Origin: Vanessa cardui
Lineage: Eukaryota; Arthropoda; Insecta; Lepidoptera; Nymphalidae
Direction of reading: 5' to 3'
Assembly: GCF_905220365.1 (NCBI RefSeq)
Contig: NC_061129.1
Coordinates: forward strand, 6,758,803 to 6,822,802
Length of the DNA: 64,000 nt
Under the pieces are notes generated by a model that was not told the DNA's origin, ran no database searches, and saw only the letters and a program-made list of their open reading frames with translations. The position numbers and the translations under genes are program-made. Positions 10,391 through 22,232 of the stretch are shown one piece after another (positions within the stretch are counted from its first letter, which is position 1; the number at the start of each line of letters is the position of its first letter).

Positions 10391-12443
10391 TTATTTAAGT
10401 AGAGAGTCTTGCAAATTTATAAAAGCACATGCAATTACAATAATATCATCAAGTACTTTTACAAAATTTGTGTTAAGACATGCATGGGGCTTTAACATAT
10501 TAAATTCTCTTAAACGTCTAATTAACCTCTCAACATGAATCCTTAAACTAGCTATCTGCTTTGTTTCCTTCACTTCACTTTTAGATAGCTTGGCTCCAGT
10601 GACAACACTTGGGGGCCGTACAAGTTGTACTCTCTTCTTACGCAAGTATTGTTCTACATGCTTGAACCCTCTGTCAGCCATCACACACATACCAGGTTCT
10701 AAACAGTTGATAAAATCACAAGTCTCAACCAAACATGTGTCTGTTACTCTTCCTCCATAGCCTGGTGAAACATAGTTTACTAAACCATTTGGTGTACATG
10801 ACACTAAATATTTAATGGTATTAGCCTTTTTGTATTCTGACCATGATAGTGCTTGATTAACACTTTTTGAAGGCTTTTGCACTTCAATTTCAAAACAGTC
10901 AATTATGCAACTTGTGTGATGAAATTTATGTCTGAAAGCCATGGGCAAAGTACGTTTTATCAAATCTTTGTTTAATTTGACAATAAAGGGTTGCATTACA
11001 CTGGCTATCACTGGTATACATTTAAAAAATATTTTGCTTGCATATGTAGTAGTCATGGCAAAATCATCAGCAAGCTCTCTAAATGGATTATTTAATCGTA
11101 TTTTTTTTAAACAAAGCAGTAAATGGTTATGAGGGATTCTGGTTTGTTCTTCAATTAATCCTAATAAATAGCAACAGCTTTTTGGAAGACCTAAGTAAGA
11201 CCTTGGGTTTTTCATTATCTTAAGTAATGTATATTTGAGAATGTTTAATCTTTCTTCTTTCTTTGTCTCCTCAGTTAATTCACTGCAGTCTGATGTTGAT
11301 TTTATTATAAGAGATTGTATTGATGGTGATGTTTCTCGCTGACTCACAGATGGTGCATATGAAATATCACTGTCAGAATGATCTTCTATACTAATTTTAT
11401 TCTTGATAACATGTTTGACACCACTGCTTGATATCACTGGTTTACTATAGCTTTCAATTTTAAATGGAGATGTAGCGATTGAGCAGGAATAGGGTTTCAA
11501 GGGTGATGTTAACTGGCTTACTAGCTTAATTTTGGTCTGGACAGCTTTGCTTCTAAATTTATGTGTTATATGTACTTGTACAGATTTATCCACTGATTTT
11601 GGATAGGTAGTAGTAGGCCCTTCATGATGTTCTTCACTTGTGTGTAAAACTAAAATATAAAAAAAAATCTTAAAAAAATATATAAATCAGTGCCTAATGT
11701 ATGTATGTATAGTTATACAAAAATTTTGTAACAAACTTGGTTATGATAGAATTGTTATATGTTCTTTGTTATTGATAAATGTAATAGGCAAATTCAATCA
11801 CTATACACTTTAACCCGTTAAAACGGAAACTTATTCGCTGACATTATAGTGTTGGTGAGTACCTGAACTTTCTGATGAAATGATTGCAGGGTCTAATTGT
11901 TTTGTAGGTGTACTTTTCTCTGCAAAATCTTTTTCACTTTCTTCAATTAGTATCCTTCTTTGTTTCTTAAGAACATAGGGTCGCTCTATGGTATTGGAAG
12001 TTCGTTTTCTTCTGTCCAATTGGCATTCAAATCTTGTGGGCATACACCCGGACTTCATGCGCATTTGCGAAACTGAACCCATTACAAGATACTGAATATA
12101 ATTTTCCATATCGTTTGGTAACTGAAACAAGAATAAAAGTTTAGTAATAGAGGAATGGAAACGTGACCGCCAATATTATTGACTATTAGAGAAAATTCTA
12201 ATGATCTCTAGTTTAGTTAATTATTATACAGTAAATAAGAGATATACTTACGTCGAAATGGTCTTCGCAGAAATAAAGTACAGAAGTTGAAGATATAGCT
12301 GTTGGGTCTCGTCTTGCAAGATTTAGCCACATATTTCTAATTTTTTTCTTCAAAGGAACATTAATAAATAACTTGTTCGGAGTTTTTATAGATGTATTGT
12401 TACATTGAGGAACCGCACACCATCGATACACGTTAGAATTCAT
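10391..12443 (-). CDS. THAP-DDE transposase of the transposon (569 aa, 3 exons)
   Basis: Read on the minus strand, exon 1 is 12443-12252, exon 2 is 12121-11863 and exon 3 is 11649-10391. All junctions are GT-AG (gac|gtaagt; tttcag; tcag|gtactc; attttag) and join in frame at phases 0 and 1, giving 1710 nt. Residues 1-90 form a THAP zinc finger, starting with Cys9 and Cys14 and continuing to FCEDHF at 58-63, then the LPNDMENYIQY region. THAP domains bind DNA and probably recognise the element ends. A helix-turn-helix-like stretch lies at about 337-359. The DDE_Tnp_4/Harbinger-type catalytic core is intact: Asp401 (IIDCFE), Asp476 (MADRGF) and Glu524 (IHVERLIRR). It should catalyse cut-and-paste transposition. 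The long Ser/Thr/Lys-rich segment between THAP and core looks like a flexible linker. Without splicing, exon 2 would stop at 11831-11833 and exon 3 would lack an ATG start, which supports the three-exon model. Confidence 0.87.
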
Positions 12444-12509
12444 AATTTTCGTATCAAATAAATTAAATTACGGATCTAAATAAACATTTAACATGCGAAC
12501 TGACAAATG

Positions 12510-12529
12510 TTTACGAAAGCGTGACGTCA
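12510..12529 (-). promoter_or_regulatory. Subterminal inverted repeat with TGACGTCA, upstream of the transposase gene
   Basis: It is the exact reverse complement of 8746-8765 and lies 66 bases upstream of the transposase start codon at 12443. See the left copy for interpretation. Confidence 0.7.
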
Positions 12530-12688
12530 TAAACAGACGCCATTTGTATTCTAGTGTTTTTGAACAAAATTTAAAATTTATTTTTAAATGATCATTTTTT
12601 CCTAATAAAATTTACTTTTTTGCAGAATTAAGATTTATTTTGTATAAAGTAATAACGTAAAAACACGGTAGTGTAGTTTTTCAAAATT

Positions 12689-12701
12689 TGTCATCATGCC
12701 T
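12689..12701 (-). repeat. Right terminal inverted repeat
   Basis: The sequence tgtcatcatgcct is the reverse complement of the left end and is followed by AT at 12702-12703, matching the AT before the left end. Confidence 0.88.
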
Positions 12702-12703
12702 AT

Positions 12704-12893
12704 TGTCGCCCACAGCTTCGCTCGCGTTTTGCGGTCGGTTGTAATATGTTAGGTAAAAAAAGTAGCCTATGTCTTTTCTTCGAGTTCAAGCTTACTGCAT
12801 ACCAAATTTCATCAAATTCAGATCGTTGGTTTGGTAGTGAAAGAGCGACAGAAAGACAGACACAGTTACTTTTATATTTATAATATTAGTATA
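12704..12893 (+). repeat. Interspersed repeat family C (LINE-like 3' tail)
   Basis: The segment has the pattern cccacagcttcgctcgcg, gtagcctatgtc, ataccaaatttcatcaaat, gaaagagcgacagaaagaca and ends tataatattagtata. This layout is familiar from abundant insect repeats, often considered tails of RTE-type LINEs or nonautonomous derivatives. A related copy in reverse lies at 34372-34525. It directly abuts the transposon end. Confidence 0.5.
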
Positions 12894-15800
12894 GAAATAT
12901 AGTAGAGATTATTCAATGAATTTAATATAAGATTTAATTAATTCACAATATAATATAAAAGCTAATTTTTGCCAAAATAAAAACTGTTCCTTAAGCTGCC
13001 TAAGTTAAATTTAATGCAGATATAAAGTTAATTAATTAATTAATTAATTAATAAAAGTAATGTATAAAAAGTATAAAAGTAGTATAGTAGTAATTGTGGC
13101 ACATAAATTCATAAGCGTGCACTCATATTTTTATAACCATAAACCAGAATATCTAAAAATAAGTACGAAATTTGTAAATCGGATTCATGTAATAACGAAA
13201 ATTATTTAAGTTATTATTGTTATTCTCCCTGTTTCGGGCATTAATGTGATAATTAAGTTCATTAACTCAATTAGAATGAATTCGAACTTTACATTTTACT
13301 CCGGTTAAATAAAATGAACATTCCAAGAGTTCGTCCAATAGCATCGTTATAATTTATTTAATTTTAACGAAGTTAGATTAAAATGTGTTGTTTTAAAAAG
13401 TCAAAATGAAGGAGTAATAAATATGCTCATAACATAACACTGCTGGTTTAAGGATCTAACTGTCCTCAAGGGATATTGTTTGGTAGAATGTATATGGCAT
13501 TTTAGCATCCAACATATAGGTTTTATTTTGATGTTTTTGTTTAAACATAAAAATAAAACCTATATGTTGTACCTATATGTTTATTGATCACACGAAAATT
13601 CCATGTAGTTGCCTCGATTGAAACATTCCAAAGTTTTAAATTCGAGCAAGCTTGAGATTCACGTGTTGACTGCAACTAGGCCGTCTAAGTCCCAACCTGT
13701 TTTTTTAATGTATATTTTGTTATTTCTATAAAAATATTAATCGAATTATAAAAGAATCGAAGTATGTTGAGTCCACGTAACTAAACCGTTTACCTTTATT
13801 TTATAATATCGATGAAATTCTCTGTCTACGAAATATTAATAAAGACTTATTAAAATCCTCTCTCAATAAAAATAAAGCCTTCTTTAATTGCTTAATCCCA
13901 GCTCAATATCATTATTGAGTCAGAACTCTATTATTAAGGAAGTCGGGAAGCTTGTTAAAGACATGGCTTTCGTTTTCGATTTATTTCATATTAAAAAAAA
14001 TCCTAATTAAGCGTTATAAAGAAACACATCAATCTATACAATTTATATTAATAATAATTGTAATCAACTTATCTTTTTATGAGATGAGATTTTGCTAGAA
14101 TTTAAAATCCACAGAATACTATAAGCTTATTCTTTTTAGTGATATATTAATATAGTTGTAGTCATTTATAAATAATCCGCTATAAATCCAGCGTTTTAGT
14201 TTATTTCAGTAAGATTTTTTCAAAACTACGAACTACAAGAATATACAAACGGCAATCAAACTCGAAACTATGAAAACATTTAAAAAAATCTCCGACCGGA
14301 ACCGATAAAATGGACATTTGTGGAATACAGAATGGAAAGGACGGAGTTACATTTATACAATTGCGTCGATGTTGATCAAACCCTTTTTTTCAAGAGTTTT
14401 ATTAGAATACTAATCGATTAAAAAGTCTATTAAAAAATAAATTGTACGAAGCATTATTATTGTTTCCAAAAATATTTAAAACAAACACAGAGAAACAATA
14501 TGGATATAGTACTTATATATTATTTTTTTATAAACATAAAATTAAAAGACATAACTTTTACCGTGACACAAATATGTATCTGGTACATAAATAATCCTCT
14601 AGTTTCAGAGGCTTGATTACGGAGTTATTTGTGTGGTATTTTTCAACAGGATAAGAGTCTTTGTGGTAGAGCAGCAGAAAATAAACAACAACTAGTTTTG
14701 TATACATGGTGACAACAAAGCGGGCTCATATATCTGAGAAGTTACACTTCGCTGTAGCTGTATCTGAAATACATTATATACTGTAATTAAAGACCTCGAT
14801 GAACTGGGTTCACTGGTATGGATTCAGTTTTAAGTTCTTCGTTTAAGGTTACTTGATTAGCTGTATAATTACGGATTAGACAACTGATTCTTATCCTAAA
14901 CATTACTGTTACTCGAATGGAGAAAATTTATAGATTATTTTTATAACTACTACCGAGTGGACAACACCTTGTCGTAATAAAAGATTATGGGCTCATATTC
15001 GGGAGATTATCACACAGAAACTTTTCGGCGTAGGATGATATTTTGTCAGACGTGAATCAGTCCGAATCAACTTCTCCTTACGAGATGAAACCGTTATCAA
15101 GCAATGGGATATTTACTAGTTGAAACTAAAACTATTTCTATACTGTAATAACTTAGTTTAAATAATACATTCTGATATTACTTCGCCTGCCACAAAATAG
15201 TTGACAGTTTAAGCAATATCGCGACTGTGAACTTGTTGTGTTGTAAAGTTAGCTCGTTACGAGCATTACAAATTTAGAATATTTAGACGGTTCGTAACTG
15301 AAATGGTAACATAGGAATGCTTAACGATATTCAATACAAAATAGTTTGGTTTCGTTTGTTTTAAGGAATTGGAGTGACATTTATATTTATTTATTTATTT
15401 AGGGACAACCAACAGAAGGTACAACATTAGTAATTGCATAAAAGATGTTCTTAGACTAAGAATTAATTGCACTTCCAATTACAGCTCATCACAGCATGCA
15501 TGAATAATTGAGATTAAAAAAAAAAGTAAATATGATTAAGTTACAAGAGACATCAAAATTATTAATTAAATATAAAATAATAATATGTACCTACTTTGAT
15601 TTATACTTATATTGATTATACTTTGATTGACTCAATACTTTTACACAATAGATTTTATTATATCTTCTATTTGTATAATTTGTAAATTGTAAACGCATTT
15701 TTTTTAGCTTTCGCTACTAATTATCTCAAAATACAGTTATATATACTTTCGTATATATGATATATTATATGATGTACAGTTAATTATGTCATGTAGTCGG

Positions 15801-16210
15801 AGGGAACATTGCCGGTCCGGACGCTTTCGTGGTAAACGCTGGCAAAACTATTACGAATACACCAAAAGTTTGTCTCGGGGATTGGTGCATCTGAAAAAGT
15901 TTTCTCAAAGTCTGCAGTAGCACTTATCTACATTTCATGTACATTAAATATTACCTTCTATATTTAACATAAAATTTAAATTGATTCGATTATTCAATAC
16001 ATTGAAATAATCATGTTGATAATGAAATTAGGGTTAACCCATTTCCCATTTTTTCGCTGAAAAAGGCCCATACGGTGGTGGCACTGGAATACCCATTAAA
16101 AATCCAGCGGTAGCCACTCCGTCACTTGTGCATAGGTATGGCAAGATTTGTAAGCTGAAACTGTTGGTAAGTTTTTAATAATATATTTATAACGTTATTT
16201 TTTATTGTTT
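12894..16210. other. AT-rich stretch, no gene seen
   Basis: No supported coding region. It contains a TTAA-type simple repeat near 13029-13052, an imperfect hairpin (13510-13569, listed) and an ATTT repeat near 15379-15402. Part of 16020-16180 is slightly GC-richer but shows no family resemblance that I recognise. Confidence 0.6.
13510..13569. repeat. Inverted repeat with 27-bp arms, one mismatch
   Basis: Arms 13510-13536 and 13543-13569 pair with one mismatch around a six-base loop. A partial echo (cctatatgtt) follows at 13572. It may be a small palindromic element or hairpin RNA source; no other copy was seen in the window. Confidence 0.75.
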
Positions 16211-16360
16211 AGGCGAACTAGCAAATTGGACACCTAAGGGGTCACCATCGCGCTGTGAGAAATGTTAATCATTACTTATCTCTCTTCTTGTGACTTTAGT
16301 TACACTGGCTCATTCACCCTTCATTCAGAACACAACCTTACTGAGAATTGTTTGGTGGTC
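16211..16360 (-). repeat. SINE-like family B, diverged partial copy
   Basis: In reverse orientation it shows ggggtcaccatcgcgctgtg, a spacer, then gtgactttagttacactggctcattcaccct. These are core parts of family B (compare 55656-55941). The inner portion (tcttagttcccaagg equivalent) is deleted. Confidence 0.55.
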
Positions 16361-19300
16361 GCTAGACAGTCTAGCTCAAAGTCCTACCACTAAGTGAATT
16401 AGACTTGATAGGTTTGAGATATTCTGTGTAGCGGGTTAAACCGTGAGACATCGCTAGTAGATTATAAAATGTAAAGCAGTCGGTTTGTCATCGCTAGCAG
16501 AGTTTGTGGATATTTAATGAATTGACCGCCTGCGGCTTAGTAAAATCTCATAAATCTCTGGCTTCATTACGACGCGATTTTGTTACGAGACATAACGAAT
16601 ACTTTTGTACAAGTTGCATAATGAAAATATAATATGCTTAAGGCTTGTAATTTTGGTTGTTTGTGATTAAATAAACCAAATTTGAATTTATTTTTTCTCA
16701 TTAATATTTTCATTTCGTTATGACTTCAATTTGTTATTTCGTTGGAAAAAATTATATTGTGTATTCATTTTTAAAATGTTTTCATGTGCACGACTAGCTG
16801 ATATTCGTAATGTGTCGCACTATCCGCTATTTATTTGAAATATCTACGTTGATATATCAGAAACATCCATGCAGATACCAACAATTATACTAAATGTAAA
16901 CTGACTAAGTAACTACATATTGAAGCACGAATATTAAATGGTGTATCCAATAGAAATATCATTATAAGGTCACATAAAATGATTACAGAGATAAACAGCG
17001 GTAATGAAGTTATTAGAAATTAACGACCTATCAACAACAGTACAACCGCGCTCTAGGTTAATCAATCTGCGTTGTCGTTTACATGACATATGTGCTAGCT
17101 GCTTACTTATGTATGGCTTTCGGACATTTCCCTTACGATGAAAATAAAGCGTACAACGTGAACATAAAATTACATATTATTATTTCGTGAAATTTTGTGT
17201 GAATTTTAAATAATAAATTTAATATGATATTAATTAATAACCTATTAAAATTAGATATAGCAGAGCTATTCTATAATAACAAGATACTTTATAAAATTTT
17301 AAATTAACATGTTTTTTTTTTATTATTAAAGTTATTGATTTTGGGATATTTACCATCTCGTGAACAAGACATTCGTAGATAATGTCGAAATATCGAGCTC
17401 CACCGAACAAAAATAAAAAACAAGGTATCCCGAAATCAATAACTTTAACAACATGATGCTTGTCGCGGAATACGATAATGAAATATGAGAAAGTAATATG
17501 CGACAATAACTGTAATCAAAATAATATTTAAATGATACTGAATTATGATCACATGAGAGGTTGTGGTTTAATCTATTTACAATATTTAGGTAGACTGGTA
17601 AATGACCCATCGATGGTAAGATGTAACTACCGCCTTTAGATAAACTATATCTATAGGAATCGATAGCAACACTAATCATGGGCTCATGTCTCTAATCTCC
17701 CATCAATAGCTAATTGTGAGCTCATACTCAATACCCTATCTGTAGCGTTCTATCAAAATAGAAGACATAAATGATTTATTTTAAATTACTGCAATAACCA
17801 TAAAACTGGTTACCCCGACAAAAGAAAGCAAGCCTTATTATTATGGTTAGAAATCAACCATAGCATAAGCAAGCTTCGTAGCAACTTCATTTAGTGGGTT
17901 CATCAATTCAATCCTTTAAAAACAATTGGATGTTAAATAAATCAGGTATTATCAATTATTCAGTGCATTTATAATTACTTTTTTTTTTGTTAAAAAATCG
18001 AAGAGCTTTGTTAACGTTGCTTTCGCCTGCAGGTTCTATCTTTTCAAGCGATCCTTTTGTTGTTCTGTTGGTGATAAGAGTTTTAGAAAACGTTCATGCT
18101 GCAATGAAAATCATTGCAAATAATACCTAGTTGATGCTTTATAGTTTTATATTTGTCGTGAGCATTTATTTTCCTTTGTCTCTATGTTTTATATTGTGGT
18201 TGAAATTACTTATATAAAAATATCAAGTAATTTTATTACAGTAATAAAGTTTAAGTAAATATCATACAGACCTTCATAAAGTTTTATATTACGAGTTGTG
18301 TCGTTATAACCTCCAATAAGATATATTGACATTATTTCAATGACAATAATAGATGATATAGATAAATATTTAACTACTATTGATGTACGGTTATAAATAA
18401 AACTTCCAATTATAATATAGATTCAAAAATTATAATTGTAATTACATTCCGCGTGTTTTAAAATAAATAATCATAACTATATCGATAATTTAATTTTAGT
18501 GGTTTCGTTTGATGATATATTTAAATTAAATAAATTTTGCAATTTAAATTAAATTAAATATTTAGGCCATTTTTCTTACAATAATTAATGTTTAAGTACA
18601 ATGAGTTTATACATATTTTGTACGCAATATTGAAATGGTTTACAATTTGGAGGTATTAGTTATCAAACACTCAGCTACGGAAGTGGATCTGCATAAAAGG
18701 AAGGATGCTTCGACATACGACTACACGTTTCGAGTAGCAAGCTCAAACAGTCTCATTGTGGAAAGTTCTGTGACCGACCGACCGAAATCGAAGGCATGGC
18801 TTTTAATCGAGCATTGGAGGAGTGGTCGCATTCGACTCACTTTTGTTCGCAGAAAACAATAGCTTTAGGATTTTCGACCTTAGAATAATTACGAGCGAGG
18901 ATTGTTACGAAAGTAATAAACTTACTTTTGAACCTCGTCAGTAATGAGTCATCTATTTGTAATGCATACATTTTAATCGAGATTAATTTAAAATGCTTTT
19001 TCTTTTCAAAAAGCATATTATATATAATATCATACCTGATTTGGAAGCGACTTACACATACGTCTCTTTTTTTTAAATGTCTCAATATTTCGAGTTTAAC
19101 CTGCTTTTAGGTTAAAAACTTTTAGGAAAAAATTGTGGGATAAAATGCGGTCGAACAAAATGTTATTTGTTTATTCATTTACTAGATGCTGGTTTGCATC
19201 ATAGCATAATGTAAACCATACATTATGGATCATTATATTTTAAAAAATATCTATCATAGTATTGACTGCTATTGTTCGAGTGAATCAAGTCGAGTCGAGA

Positions 19301-21134
19301 TAAAAGAATAGTGTAATCGAACTAACCTTTACATAAAGATATACTTTTATATAAATAAGTATATATTTTATATCTTTATCCCTAAATATATTATATCATG
19401 TTTTATCATGCATTCGATTGTACGTGAGTACAAATCCGTGTCGTGTAATTTATTACAACGTCGTTCTTGTTAAATTAACCTATTAAAAAAAAATCCATTG
19501 AAATCTGTTCTAATTTTAAAAATATTCTTATCTAAAATCAACACGCATAATAACTAACAACATTTTTTGTTTCATAAAATACTATTTTTTTTATAATTTA
19601 ACCAACAATATTCTACGTACAATAAAGCATAATACGTCCCTTATAACAACTGAGCACGATCGACGTCTCATTCCGGCGGAATATTCAGATTTATACTGAT
19701 AAGGCATTTGCTTAACGAGCGAACCGATTATCGTAACAGATAGCATAGTATTGAGAAAGGGTAACGGCTTACAAAGGAGGAAATGCGGGGCGCTTTGTTT
19801 GAATGTTACTTATATTCGGGTGCGATGTTGTTTGCACCAACTACTGTTTAAAATACAGACTGATATCTGAAATTCAGATTTTACCAAAGTAAATAAATGA
19901 GAACCTTTAGATACGTTTCACGTAGAATAAATATCAGCTGCCACATTCATTACTTATTTAAATTGCTGCGCTAGTTTACGAGATTGTTAATTCTTAGTGT
20001 TCAGAGTCAAAAATCTTTTGTACGAGACTGGTCTATACTTCTGGCGACCTAAGAACTGCGTTAAATAGCTCAAAGCCTGGGTTTCGCTATTCAAAGAGGC
20101 AACGCGAACATCTTAGGTATAATGGCACAGAAAGACTATGGAACGGTGTTTAAATTTTATAGAGTATACAATATAATTTATAATTTTGATCTTATAATTA
20201 AGTTTTTTTCATTTTTATTATGAATTTTATTTTCTTTTTAAAATATAATATCGCATGTAACATTTCTGTATATGGATGTACAACTTCATTTTAATAAAAA
20301 AAAAGTAATTTACGTCATTCTCATATTAAGGGTTAACAAGCATTTTATAAATTAATTACGTGAGTAAAGGTGTGTGTTATGACTATACAAGCTTATAAAA
20401 TATATAATGTATTAAATATATCATATACTTGACACATTTTGACACTTAAACATTTTATCATGACGGTATGTAGGAAACATTTGTTTTGGACAGTGACTTT
20501 TTATCGAGCCATTTCAATATACAGGTATAACATCCATTTAATAATAGCTATGCACCATCAACTAATACTAACTGTTTAATTGCGTATAATTCTGGTTAAT
20601 TCATAATGCATTAATCTGAGATCAAAAGCATATTGCTTACTGAATCGTAGATAACACTAAATTAAATGTCGCGTGATACATGACTTAGGACAGTAAGGCG
20701 ATAGAAATAACTTTGAACTAGAATCGAATGTCGTAGGCTATGTTCAAGGTTTATTTTTTTCATAAATATTAGTATATAAAAGCTATATCTAAATGTATAT
20801 AATACATTTAATATTAAGTTATTTAATATTGTTACATTTGCCAAGTTGCTACAAATATCATCCTGTCTGAGAGCTTTTAAGGCGTGGGCGTAACACAATA
20901 ATGTTTTAAGAAAATAAATAATGGTGAAATAACTCTTCTTCAACGGCTCTAAAGAATAGAAAAATAAAAGAATTGCGTCACGATAATATCTCTACTTCCT
21001 CAGTGGTACAACGATGGACGCTTTTAAATATATACATATATAAAAAACTTTGTTTGATTTTATTAACAGCATAATACCACTGAAATGTTGATTGGGCAAT
21101 GAGTTAGAGAATAAAAGAAACTGATATTTACCGT
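16361..21134. other. AT-rich stretch, no gene seen
   Basis: No supported coding region. The open frame at 18635-18862 has no recognisable domain and no good splice context. An imperfect hairpin at 17326-17448 is listed separately. Confidence 0.55.
17326..17448. repeat. Inverted repeat with 23-bp arms and a 77-base spacer
   Basis: Arms 17326-17348 and 17426-17448 pair with a single mismatch (ttaaagttattgattttggg against its complement). The spacing would allow a hairpin. It could be the remains of a MITE or an RNA hairpin; no target duplication is clear. Confidence 0.7.
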
Positions 21135-21230
21135 TTGGTGGTAGTGTTTTGTGCAAGCCATTTTGGGTAGGTACCACGCACTCGCCACAATTATATCGCC
21201 AAGCACCAATACTTAGTATTACTCCTACAA
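21135..21230 (+). repeat. SINE-like family B, 5' fragment
   Basis: The segment ttggtggtagtgttttgtgc followed by ttgggtaggtaccacgcactc and acttagtattac matches the first third of family B in plus orientation. The remainder is absent. Confidence 0.6.
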
Positions 21231-21294
21231 GTGTCGTAGACTATGTTTAGAGTTAGATGTACCTATAGCTTAGGAATATAGACTATGCGGAAAA

Positions 21295-21610
21295 GTAAGT
21301 AAAGTAAAGTAACAGCCTGTACATTTCCCACTGCTGAGATAAGGCCTTCTCTTCCATTAAGGAGTGGGTTTGGAACATATTCCACCACGCTGTTCCAATG
21401 CGGGTTGGTGGAATGCACATGTGCCAAAATTTCGATGAAATTAGACGCATGCAGGTTTCCTCACGATGTTTTCCTTCACCGCCGAGCACGAGATGAATTA
21501 TAAACACAAATTAAGCACATATATATAGTGGTGCTTGCCTGGGTTTGAACCCGCAAACATCGGTTAAGGTGCACGCGTTCTAACCACTGGGCCATCTGGG
21601 CTCGCGACAC
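21295..21610 (-). repeat. SINE family A, full-length copy with target-site duplication
   Basis: A complete minus-oriented copy is flanked by a 9-bp direct repeat, tgcggaaaa, at 21286-21294 and 21611-21619. On the minus strand it starts with a tRNA-like head holding an A-box-like ggcccagtggttagaacgcg and a B-box-like ggttcaaaccc. It continues through the conserved gaggaaacctgcatg body and ends in a GTTACTTTACTTTAC-type tail. The structure is that of a tRNA-derived SINE; lepidopteran Metulj-like SINEs are a candidate name from memory. Open frames over it are not genes. Confidence 0.8.
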
Positions 21611-21619
21611 TGCGGAAAA

Positions 21620-22232
21620 TAATTACAATTTTTTTTTCCGACCAGCTTTACTTGACTGTTTTTAAGTGTTTCATTTATTAATCACTACATATTCTGGAAC
21701 AGAGTTCTTCTATCGTGCCTTCTTGTCTGAATGAGATAAATTCAAAAACTAACGAACTGATTTTCCAACAGTTTTTAACAATGGATGAAAAGATTCATGG
21801 GGAAGGTTTAGACCCTAATTTCAGCATAATTTAGTTCATATACTTCGACGATTTTTGATATAAGTTTCAAACTTATTATATTCTAAAAAACTTTGCGGAA
21901 TGCTATTACACTATTGAAAATCGTTGCCAGCGTATTGACTTTACAAAGTCAGAAACTTGGTGCAAGTAGTAGGTATGTGTTTTTAAATTCAGAATTGTTT
22001 TATTCATATCGAGGTCGAGATATCGTTAGAAGATGAATTTGAAAATAATAACAGTATTTAAATGAAGTTATTACAATGTAAGGCTTTCCCAACATTTCAA
22101 AGCTATTTTTGTATTAAACGTTATTCATTTCAGTTTTCTACTAGAGAATTTCATAAGAAAAATATGTTTTAATACGTATAATATGTATTTATATATCTCT
22201 ATGGACACTTTTTTGTATATCATTACATTGTA
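21620..22232. other. AT-rich stretch, no gene seen
   Basis: No coding or RNA feature recognised. Confidence 0.5.

Larger units (their letters stand above)
8563..12701. mobile_element. Complete ISL2EU-like DNA transposon with YqaJ nuclease and THAP-DDE transposase genes
   Basis: The 4139-bp element has identical 13-bp terminal inverted repeats (aggcatgatgaca at the left; reverse complement at the right). It is flanked on both sides by AT, as expected for a 2-bp AT target-site duplication. It carries two intact, spliced, convergent genes: a SWIM/YqaJ protein on plus (8903-10338) and a THAP-DDE transposase on minus (10391-12443). From memory, this gene pair and AT target sites are the hallmark of the ISL2EU group, related to PIF/Harbinger, which itself uses 3-bp duplications. 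No stop or frameshift interrupts either gene and the TIRs are identical, so the insertion is probably young and possibly still autonomous. Family assignment is from domains and target site, not from a search. Confidence 0.88.

Noticed and set aside
11831..12130. A separate 99-residue minus-strand protein
   Set aside because: It is the middle exon of the transposase read through past its donor (11862/11863). Splicing joins it in frame to the THAP and DDE exons.
18635..18862. A 75-residue plus-strand protein
   Set aside because: No recognisable motif, promoter or splice sites; its length is within what chance allows.
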